This document shows positions 1 through 6,346 of a DNA stretch of 64,000 bases, piece by piece; position 1 is the stretch's first letter; every line of letters starts with the position of its first letter. Under the pieces are notes generated by a model. That model was not told where the DNA came from, did not search any database, and worked only from the letters and a program-made list of their open reading frames with translations. The stretch covers positions 310,001 to 374,000 of the forward strand of contig NZ_VRKN01000003.1 in NCBI RefSeq assembly GCF_008080435.1, given 5' to 3'. The position numbers and the translations under genes are program-made. This DNA comes from Enterobacter asburiae (GTDB lineage: Bacteria > Pseudomonadota > Gammaproteobacteria > Enterobacterales > Enterobacteriaceae).

Positions 1-1254
1 AACGACTTCCTCGACGCCTGCGTGCAGGTGATCCGCTGCGGCTTCGGCATGCCCGCGTTCAACAACGATGAAATCGTGATCCCGGAATTCATCAAGCTCG
101 GCGTTGAACGAGACGATGCCTACGACTACGCGGCCATCGGCTGCATCGAAACCGCGGTCGGCGGTAAGTGGGGTTACCGCTGCACCGGGATGAGCTTTAT
201 CAACTTTGCCCGCGTGATGCTGGCCGCGCTGGAAGGCGGGCGCGACGCCACCAGCGGCAAGGTGTTCCTGCCGCAGGAGAAAGCGCTATCTGCCGGTAAC
301 TTCGACAACTTCGACGAAGTAATGGCGGTGTGGGACAGCCAGATCCGCTACTACACCCGCAAATCCATCGAGATTGAGTACGTGGTGGACACCATGCTGG
401 AAGAGAACGTCCACGATATTCTCTGCTCGGCGCTGGTGGACGACTGCATCGAGCGCGCGAAAAGCATCAAGCAGGGCGGCGCGAAATATGACTGGGTCTC
501 CGGCCTGCAGGTGGGCATCGCCAACCTCGGCAACAGCCTGGCGGCGGTCAAGAAGCTGGTATTCGAACAGGGCATTATCGGTCAGCAACAGCTGGCGGCG
601 GCGCTGGCGGATGACTTCGACGGGCTGACCCACGAGCAGTTGCGTCAGCGTCTGATCAACGGCGCACCGAAGTACGGCAACGATGACGACAGCGTGGACA
701 TGCTGCTGACGCGCGCCTATCAGACCTACATTGAAGAGCTGAAGCAGTACCACAACCCGCGCTACGGCCGCGGCCCGATTGGCGGTAACTACTACGCGGG
801 CACCTCCTCTATATCCGCAAACGTGCCGTTTGGCGCGGCGACAATGGCCACCCCGGACGGACGTAAGGCGCACACCCCGCTGGCGGAAGGCGCAAGCCCG
901 GCCTCCGGTACGGACCACCTCGGCCCGACGGCGGTCATTGGCTCGGTGGGTAAACTGCCGACGGAAGCGATTCTCGGCGGCGTGCTGCTGAACCAGAAGC
1001 TCAACCCGTCGACGCTGGAAAACGACAGCGATCGCCAGAAGCTGATGGTGCTGCTGCGCACCTTCTTCGAGGTGCATAAAGGCTGGCATATCCAGTACAA
1101 CATCGTCTCACGCGAAACGCTTCTGGAAGCGAAGAAACATCCTGACCAGTATCGTGACCTGGTGGTGCGCGTCGCGGGCTACTCGGCGTTCTTCACCGCC
1201 CTGTCGCCGGATGCGCAGGACGATATTATCGCCCGTACTGAGCATACGCTGTAA
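1..1254 (+). CDS. pflF: Pyruvate formate-lyase-like glycyl radical enzyme, 5' end cut by window
   Basis: The reading frame is open from base 1, so this is the C-terminal 417 residues of a longer protein; E. coli PflF (YbiW) is about 810 residues. Two hallmarks of glycyl radical enzymes are visible: the active-site cysteine in GCIET (codon 142-144) and the glycyl radical loop RVAGYSAFF near the C terminus (Gly codon 1177-1179). Family members use a thiyl radical made by the stored glycyl radical to cleave C-C, C-O or C-N bonds, and need a radical-SAM activase (YbiY/PflE in E. coli, which would lie upstream outside the window). The substrate of PflF is not established, so calling it a formate acetyltransferase would overstate the case. 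The neighbouring supH gene downstream is syntenic with E. coli. Confidence 0.9.
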   Translation, partial: NDFLDACVQVIRCGFGMPAFNNDEIVIPEFIKLGVERDDAYDYAAIGCIETAVGGKWGYRCTGMSFINFARVMLAALEGGRDATSGKVFLPQEKALSAGNFDNFDEVMAVWDSQIRYYTRKSIEIEYVVDTMLEENVHDILCSALVDDCIERAKSIKQGGAKYDWVSGLQVGIANLGNSLAAVKKLVFEQGIIGQQQLAAALADDFDGLTHEQLRQRLINGAPKYGNDDDSVDMLLTRAYQTYIEELKQYHNPRYGRGPIGGNYYAGTSSISANVPFGAATMATPDGRKAHTPLAEGASPASGTDHLGPTAVIGSVGKLPTEAILGGVLLNQKLNPSTLENDSDRQKLMVLLRTFFEVHKGWHIQYNIVSRETLLEAKKHPDQYRDLVVRVAGYSAFFTALSPDAQDDIIARTEHTL

Positions 1255-1284
1255 CGGTGTATCCCTTAAGGGGAAATGCGCACG

Positions 1285-1331
1285 CTGATGCCCTCACCCC
1301 GGCCCTCTCCCACAGGGAGAGGGAGAAAACA
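1285..1331. repeat. REP-like palindromic repeat, copy 1
   Basis: A CTGATGCCCTCACCCC leader is followed by a perfect 9-bp hairpin (CCCTCTCCC, loop ACA, GGGAGAGGG; arms 1303-1311 and 1315-1323). The whole 47-base unit is identical to 61215-61261; shorter or diverged copies lie at 8717-8757 and 24419-24460. All four sit just after a stop codon. Confidence 0.85.
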
Positions 1332-1334
1332 CTA

Positions 1335-1360
1335 AAAACGGCAACCCAGGTTGCCGTTTT
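1335..1360 (+). terminator. Rho-independent terminator after pflF
   Basis: A perfect 12-bp stem (AAAACGGCAACC, 1335-1346, with GGTTGCCGTTTT, 1349-1360) with a 2-base loop and flanking A and T runs. It could act in both directions. Confidence 0.85.
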
Positions 1361-1367
1361 GCTTCTG

Positions 1368-1380
1368 CTTTCGAATGAAA
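1368..1380. promoter_or_regulatory. CTTTCGAATGAAA motif upstream of supH
   Basis: This 13-mer recurs exactly at 2386-2398 just before ybiU. It contains the inverted repeat TTTC-N4-GAAA. A shared regulator of supH and ybiU is an inference. Confidence 0.4.
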
Positions 1381-1447
1381 TTAAATTTGTGCTCCCCGTC
1401 ACCTTGTTATTAGAATGTTTCAAAACGCAGTGACCCAGGAGCACAGT

Positions 1448-2263
1448 ATGACCGTTAAAGTTATCGTCACCGATATGGACGGAACTTTCCTTGATGATGC
1501 CAAGCAGTACGATCGTGACCGCTTCCAGGCACAGTTTGAACAGCTTAAAGCCCGCAATATTGAATTCGTTGTCGCCAGCGGCAACCAGTATTACCAGCTC
1601 ATCTCCTTCTTTCCGCAGCTGAAAGACAGGATCTCCTTCGTGGCGGAAAACGGCGCGCTGGTGTTCGATCGCGGCGAGCAGATTTTCCACGGCGAGCTGA
1701 CGCGTCATGAATCGCAAATCGTGATTGGCGAACTGCTGAAAGACAAAGGGCTGAACTTTGTGGCCTGCGGGCTGGAGAGCGCCTACGTCAGCGATAAAGC
1801 GCCCGATGAATTCGTCAAGCTCATGTCAAAACACTATCACCGCTTAAAACGCGTCAGCGATTACCACGAGATTGATGACGTACTGTTTAAGTTTTCCCTG
1901 AACCTGCCGGACAGCGATATCCCGAATCTGGTCGACAAACTGCACGTGTCGCTGGACGGCATTATGAAGCCGGTCACCAGCGGCTTTGGTTTTGTCGATT
2001 TGATTATCCCCGGCCTGCACAAGGCCAACGGCATCAGCCGCCTGCTGAAACGCTGGGCTGTCTCCCCGCAAGAGTGTGTCGGCATTGGCGACAGCGGCAA
2101 CGATGCCGAAATGTTGAAGCTGGTGAAATACTCCTTCGCCATGGGCAATGCGGCAGAGAGCATTAAAGAAATCAGCCGCTATAGCACAGACGACAACAAT
2201 CGTCAGGGTGCGCTGAACGTCATTCAGGCCGTGCTCGACAACCATTCCCCGTTCGACGTCTGA
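1448..2263 (+). CDS. supH: HAD-superfamily (Cof-type) sugar phosphatase
   Basis: A 271-residue protein very similar to E. coli SupH/YbiV, a cytoplasmic Mg-dependent phosphatase of sugar phosphates. HAD motif I is TDMDGTF near residue 8, with the nucleophile and acid/base aspartates, and the late motif [10 protein letters not shown] carries the Mg-binding aspartates. A C2-type cap domain lies between them. The ATG at 1448 is preferred because AGGA at 1437-1440 lies seven bases upstream and the protein then begins [12 protein letters not shown] as in the family; an upstream ATG at 1415 lacks this support. The gene sits between pflF and ybiU as in E. coli. A hairpin follows the stop codon. Confidence 0.93.
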   Translation: MTVKVIVTDMDGTFLDDAKQYDRDRFQAQFEQLKARNIEFVVASGNQYYQLISFFPQLKDRISFVAENGALVFDRGEQIFHGELTRHESQIVIGELLKDKGLNFVACGLESAYVSDKAPDEFVKLMSKHYHRLKRVSDYHEIDDVLFKFSLNLPDSDIPNLVDKLHVSLDGIMKPVTSGFGFVDLIIPGLHKANGISRLLKRWAVSPQECVGIGDSGNDAEMLKLVKYSFAMGNAAESIKEISRYSTDDNNRQGALNVIQAVLDNHSPFDV

Positions 2264-2273
2264 TCCTTTCCTC

Positions 2274-2292
2274 GCCGGAGCGTCGCTCCGGC
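2274..2292 (+). terminator. Likely terminator after supH
   Basis: The stem GCCGGAG (2274-2280) pairs with CTCCGGC (2286-2292), loop CGTCG, followed by the pyrimidine-rich CTCTCACTCTTTTTC. The U tract is interrupted, so termination strength is uncertain. Confidence 0.55.
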
Positions 2293-2324
2293 CTCTCACT
2301 CTTTTTCCGTCCTGTGGCTTGCGT

Positions 2325-2362
2325 CAAGTTTTTAAACTTGCATTAACTTAATTTTAACTTAA
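2325..2362. promoter_or_regulatory. Inverted and direct repeats upstream of ybiU
   Basis: CAAGTTT-TT-AAACTTG (2325-2340) is a perfect 7+7 inverted repeat. It is followed by two direct repeats of TTAACTTAA (2343-2351 and 2354-2362), spaced 11 bp, about one helical turn. This looks like a regulated promoter region, but no cognate factor is recognised. Confidence 0.45.
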
Positions 2363-2385
2363 AGTATCACTTGTAGACATTTTTA

Positions 2386-2398
2386 CTTTCGAATGAAA
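2386..2398. promoter_or_regulatory. CTTTCGAATGAAA motif upstream of ybiU
   Basis: An exact copy of the 13-mer at 1368-1380. It ends 14 bases before the ybiU start codon, so a bound protein here would interfere with initiation of transcription or translation. Confidence 0.4.
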
Positions 2399-2412
2399 GA
2401 TGCGAGGCAGTT

Positions 2413-3669
2413 ATGACCTTTACCAGTGAAACCTTGCCAGCGGATCACAAAGCGGCAATCCGTCAGTTAAAACGCGAGTTACGCGCACAGATAGGTGACG
2501 TACAGGCGGTGTTCAATAAGCTCAGCGATAAGATCGCCACCCGCGTGGCGGAAATCAACGCCCTGAAAAACAAAGGCGAGTCTGTCTGGCCAGTGATTCC
2601 GTTTGCGGACGTGAAAAACGGCACCCTCACCGCAGAACAGCGCGAAGCCGTTAAACGCCGCGGCTGCGCGGTGATTAAAGGTCATTTCCCGCGCGAGCAG
2701 GCGCTGGCGTGGGATCAGTCGATGCTCGACTACCTCGATCTCAACCAGTTTGACGAGGTCTATAAAGGGCCCGGCGATAACTTCTTCGGCACCCTAACGG
2801 CCTCTCGCCCGGAGATTTACCCCATTTACTGGTCTCAGGCGCAAATGCAGGCGCGCCAGAGCGAAGAGATGGCGCAGGTGCAGTCGTTCCTGAACCGTTT
2901 ATGGACATTCGAGAGCAACGGTAAAACATGGTTCGACCCGGACGTAAGCGTGATTTATCCGGATCGTATTCGCCGCCGTCCGCCGGGCACCACCTCGAAA
3001 GGGCTCGGCGCGCATACCGATTCCGGCGCGCTGGAGCGCTGGCTGCTGCCGGCCTATCAGCAGGTGTTTGCCCGCGTGTTTGACGGCAACGTCGAGAAAT
3101 ACGATCCGTGGAACGCCGCGCACCGCACCGAAGTGGAAGAGTACACCGTCGATAACACCACCAAATGCTCGGTGTTCCGCACCTTCCAGGGCTGGACGGC
3201 GCTGTCGGATATGATCCCCGGACAGGGCTTGCTGCACGTCGTGCCAATCCCGGAGGCCATGGCTTATATCCTGCTGCGTCCGCTGCTGGACGACGTGCCG
3301 GAAGACGAACTTTGCGGCGTGGCGCCGGGGCGCGTGCTGCCGGTTTCCGAGAAGTGGCACCCGCTGCTGATCGAGGCACTGACCAGCATTCCGGCGCTGG
3401 AAGCGGGCGATTCCGTGTGGTGGCACTGCGATGTGATCCACTCCGTCGCGCCGGTGGAAAATCAGCAGGGCTGGGGCAACGTGATGTACATCCCTGCCGC
3501 ACCAATGTGCGAGAAGAACCTCGCCTACGCGAAGAAGGTCAAGGAAGCGCTGGAAACCGGCGCGTCGCCGGGAGACTTCCCGCGTGAAGATTATGAAAAA
3601 ACCTGGCAGGACCGCTTTACCGTGAACGATCTCAACATCCACGGCAAGCGTGCGCTGGGCATGGTTTAA
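2413..3669 (+). CDS. ybiU: DUF1479 protein, predicted Fe(II)-dependent oxygenase fold
   Basis: A 418-residue protein matching E. coli YbiU (about 421 residues, DUF1479). The sequence shows a possible Fe(II)/2-oxoglutarate oxygenase metal triad: HTD in LGAHTDSGALERW near residue 200 and a distal histidine in WWHCDVIHSVAP near residue 340. The activity and substrate of the family are not established to my knowledge, so the oxygenase call is inference from motif and fold. ATG 2413 follows a GAGG ribosome site. The gene ends by overlapping the convergent repressor gene by four bases, and its own upstream region carries unusual repeats. Confidence 0.85.
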   Translation: MTFTSETLPADHKAAIRQLKRELRAQIGDVQAVFNKLSDKIATRVAEINALKNKGESVWPVIPFADVKNGTLTAEQREAVKRRGCAVIKGHFPREQALAWDQSMLDYLDLNQFDEVYKGPGDNFFGTLTASRPEIYPIYWSQAQMQARQSEEMAQVQSFLNRLWTFESNGKTWFDPDVSVIYPDRIRRRPPGTTSKGLGAHTDSGALERWLLPAYQQVFARVFDGNVEKYDPWNAAHRTEVEEYTVDNTTKCSVFRTFQGWTALSDMIPGQGLLHVVPIPEAMAYILLRPLLDDVPEDELCGVAPGRVLPVSEKWHPLLIEALTSIPALEAGDSVWWHCDVIHSVAPVENQQGWGNVMYIPAAPMCEKNLAYAKKVKEALETGASPGDFPREDYEKTWQDRFTVNDLNIHGKRALGMV

Positions 3670-4739
3670 CTGTCGTACAGCCCTTCCCGCTCCACGGCGG
3701 TGCGTCGTTTTCCCTGACGTATCCGCCGTACCGATTCCCGTACGGTCAACGTGCCGTTAAGCAGTAACGTCCCCACCGGCGCGTCCGGGCGCATCAGCCG
3801 TTGCTGGAGCATATGCACCGCTTCCGTTCCCAGCTCATCGCGGGGGACATGCACGGCCGTCAGAGGCACATCCTGAATCGCCGCCAGGTTAAACCCGTCA
3901 ATGCTCATCACCGACACGTCCTGCGGCACGCGCAGACCGTGGTTTTGTAATGCGCTAATGGTGCCCGCCGCCATAAAGTCGCCGCCGACCAGAAACGCGG
4001 TTGGTAAATCCTTCCCCTGCACTTCACTGAGCCAGCTGCTGACCATCTGTTCCGTTTCACGCGCGCTGAAGCTGGGCACCACCAGCAGATCGCGTTTATC
4101 GTTGTAGGTCAGATTGTGGGACTGCCACGCATCGCGGATCCCCGACAGGCGCAGCTCCATGGTGTAGCGCCGCAGGCACAGCACGTTCATCACCTCGCGG
4201 TGCCCCATCTCGAACAGATATTCAGCCGCCCGCTCGCCAATCGCGCGATGGTCCGGCGCGACGGCAGGCAGCCGCATGTGCCGGTCGCGGCAGTTAATCA
4301 GCATGCAGGGTTTACCCACATCCACCGCCAGATCGTGGATGTGCGGATCGTCGATGCCAAGAAGGATTGCCGCCTGAGTATCCGATTCGTTCATGCGTGC
4401 CAGAAACAGCTGGGCGTCACTGTCATTCTCCTCCAGTGCGCAGTAGCGAAGGCGCACATCGTGGGACGCCAGGCCTTTACTCACGCTCTGGATCACGCGG
4501 TAGTAAAAGATGTCGGACCGCTCGTCGAAGGCGCGCTGGGGGGCAAAAACCACCAGGCTGTTGAGCAGTAACCGTCCCGCCGCCATGCCCTCCATCACCC
4601 CCAGCTCCCGCGCGCACGCCAGCACTTTTGCACGCGCTTTTTCACTGGTATTCGCTTTCCCCGCCAGCACCCGTGACACGGTGCTGATCGAGAGCTGCGT
4701 ACGGGCTGCGATTTCGGTGATTTTTAGCCTTTTGTCCAT
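3666..4739 (-). CDS. LacI-family transcriptional repressor
   Basis: About 357 residues. The N-terminal helix-turn-helix (KITEIAARTQLSISTVSRVLAG, within the first 30 residues) and hinge are typical of LacI/GalR proteins, followed by a periplasmic-binding-protein-like effector domain. The ATG at 4739 is preferred over the one at 4757 because a GGAGA sequence precedes it and family members start a few residues before the helix-turn-helix. It is transcribed divergently from the MFS/GH31 operon and two matching 16-bp palindromes lie between them, so it probably represses that operon and possibly itself. The inducer is unknown but is likely the transported glycoside or a breakdown product. It has no counterpart at this place in E. 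coli. Confidence 0.88.
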   Translation of the reverse strand: MDKRLKITEIAARTQLSISTVSRVLAGKANTSEKARAKVLACARELGVMEGMAAGRLLLNSLVVFAPQRAFDERSDIFYYRVIQSVSKGLASHDVRLRYCALEENDSDAQLFLARMNESDTQAAILLGIDDPHIHDLAVDVGKPCMLINCRDRHMRLPAVAPDHRAIGERAAEYLFEMGHREVMNVLCLRRYTMELRLSGIRDAWQSHNLTYNDKRDLLVVPSFSARETEQMVSSWLSEVQGKDLPTAFLVGGDFMAAGTISALQNHGLRVPQDVSVMSIDGFNLAAIQDVPLTAVHVPRDELGTEAVHMLQQRLMRPDAPVGTLLLNGTLTVRESVRRIRQGKRRTAVEREGLYDS

Positions 4740-4764
4740 TTTGTGATCTGTCTCCATTTGCTAA

Positions 4765-4780
4765 ATGAAAAAATTTTCAT
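4765..4780. promoter_or_regulatory. Predicted LacI-family operator O1
   Basis: ATGAAAA-AA-TTTTCAT, a perfect 7+7 inverted repeat, 26 bp upstream of the repressor gene. It matches a second site at 4842-4857 at 13 of 16 bases. Confidence 0.6.
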
Positions 4781-4841
4781 AGCGTATCTGTCAGGTAATA
4801 ACTGGCATAAAGGTGATCATGCCAGAGGGTTTACGTTAGTT

Positions 4842-4857
4842 ATGAGAAATTTTTCAC
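4842..4857. promoter_or_regulatory. Predicted LacI-family operator O2
   Basis: ATGAGAAATTTTTCAC, an imperfect copy of the palindrome at 4765-4780. The centres are 77 bp apart, which is compatible with looping by a tetrameric repressor. It precedes the transporter gene by 170 bp. Confidence 0.55.
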
Positions 4858-4920
4858 AAAATCCACTATTGCCCACTCATTTTCTCCCTTAAGGTGAACT
4901 TGTCACACAACTTCCATACT

Positions 4921-4935
4921 AGTTGTATACCAACT
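4921..4935. promoter_or_regulatory. GTATACC-type palindrome upstream of the transporter
   Basis: AGTTG-TATAC-CAACT is a 5+5 inverted repeat. It resembles the TTGGTATACCAA core recognised by GntR-family hexuronate regulators (UxuR/ExuR), which would fit the hexuronate-like transporter downstream. The match is partial. Confidence 0.35.
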
Positions 4936-5027
4936 CAGACAGTTTAAACGGATAGAAATCAAAGGCATAAAAATCTGTGTGACACCTGAACCTCCGTCCC
5001 CTTACCGTCCGTCTTGTGGAGAGTAAA

Positions 5028-6329
5028 ATGAGTCAGGACATCAATAACACCGTTGCGACAAGCAAAACCCGTCGCGTCATCAAGAACCTGCGCTGGTACG
5101 TGCTGGTGCTGTTCTTACTTGGCGTCACCGTTAACTACATTACCCGAAATTCACTGGGGATCCTCGCCCCGGAACTGAAAGAGAGCCTCGGGATCACCAC
5201 CGAGCAATACTCCTGGATCGTCGGCGCGTTCCAGATTGCCTATACCATTTTCCAGCCCCTGTGCGGCTGGCTGATTGACGTTATCGGCCTGAAAATCGGC
5301 TTTATGGTCTGCGCCGGGATCTGGGCGCTGATGTGTATTTTCCACGCGGGCGCCGGAAGCTGGCTGCACCTGGCTATTCTGCGCTTCTTTATGGGCGCGT
5401 CTGAGGCCGCCGCTACCCCGGCGAACGCCAAAACCATCGGCGAATGGTTTCCGAAATCAGAACGTCCTGTTGCCGCCGGCTGGGCGGGCGTGGGCTTCTC
5501 CATCGGCGCGATGCTGGCTCCGCCTATCATCTACTTTGCTCACGCCTCGTTCGGCTGGCAGGGCGCGTTTATGTTTACCGGCGTGCTGGCGCTGCTGTGG
5601 GTGATCCTCTGGTGGGCGTTCTACCACAACCCGGAGCAGCACCCGAACCTGAGCAAAGACGAGCTGGCGTTTATCAAGCAGGATAACGAACCGCCTGCGG
5701 TGAGACTGCCCTTCCTGACCGCGCTGAAAACCGTCTCGAAAAACAAACGTTTCTACGGTATCGCCATCCCGGCCTTTATGGCGGAACCGGCCTGGGCGGT
5801 GCTGAGCTTCTGGGTGCCGCTGTACCTCGCCAAAGAGCACGGCATGGATCTGAAGCAAATTGCGATGTTTGCCTGGTTGCCGTTCCTCGCCGCCGATCTC
5901 GGCAGCGTGGCGAGTGGCTACCTGACGCGTCTGTACACCCGTCTGTTCGGCTGCTCCCGCGTTAACTCCGTGGTCGCAAGCTCCGTGACGGGCGCGTTCC
6001 TGATGATCTCTCTGGGCATCGTGGCCATTACCCGCGACCCGTATATCACTATCGTGCTGATCTCCATCGGCGGCTTCGGGCACCAGATCATCTCCTGCAT
6101 GCTCAGCGCCCTGGTCGTTGAGTCGTTCGACAAAGGCCAGATGGCGACCGTCAACGGCATGCGCGGTTCTGCGGCGTGGATCGCCAGCTTCCTGTTCTCG
6201 CTGTTAATCGGTATGACTGCCGACAAAATCGGCTTTAACCCGCTCTTTATTGCCATGGGCTTCTTTGACCTGATTGGCGCTGTCTTCCTGGTAGCATTTA
6301 TTGCTGAACGTCGCGCTAAGCGCGCCTGA
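5028..6329 (+). CDS. MFS transporter, ACS family (hexuronate transporter-like)
   Basis: A 433-residue inner-membrane protein with about twelve hydrophobic segments. It has the ACS (anion:cation symporter) signatures of ExuT/GudP-type carriers: VNYITRNSLGILAPEL after the first helix, GASEAAATPANAKTIGEWFP around helix 4 and GWAGVGFSIGAMLAPP. Family members take up organic anions such as hexuronates, tartrate or phthalate with protons. The ATG at 5028 has GGAGAG at 5018-5023. The GH31 gene starts 17 bases after its stop, so the two form one operon; the import substrate is presumably a charged alpha-glycoside or the product of one. Regulation by the divergent LacI protein is inferred from the palindromes at 4765 and 4842. 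Confidence 0.88.
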   Translation: MSQDINNTVATSKTRRVIKNLRWYVLVLFLLGVTVNYITRNSLGILAPELKESLGITTEQYSWIVGAFQIAYTIFQPLCGWLIDVIGLKIGFMVCAGIWALMCIFHAGAGSWLHLAILRFFMGASEAAATPANAKTIGEWFPKSERPVAAGWAGVGFSIGAMLAPPIIYFAHASFGWQGAFMFTGVLALLWVILWWAFYHNPEQHPNLSKDELAFIKQDNEPPAVRLPFLTALKTVSKNKRFYGIAIPAFMAEPAWAVLSFWVPLYLAKEHGMDLKQIAMFAWLPFLAADLGSVASGYLTRLYTRLFGCSRVNSVVASSVTGAFLMISLGIVAITRDPYITIVLISIGGFGHQIISCMLSALVVESFDKGQMATVNGMRGSAAWIASFLFSLLIGMTADKIGFNPLFIAMGFFDLIGAVFLVAFIAERRAKRA

Positions 6330-6346
6330 TAGTGGATGTATTGCAT

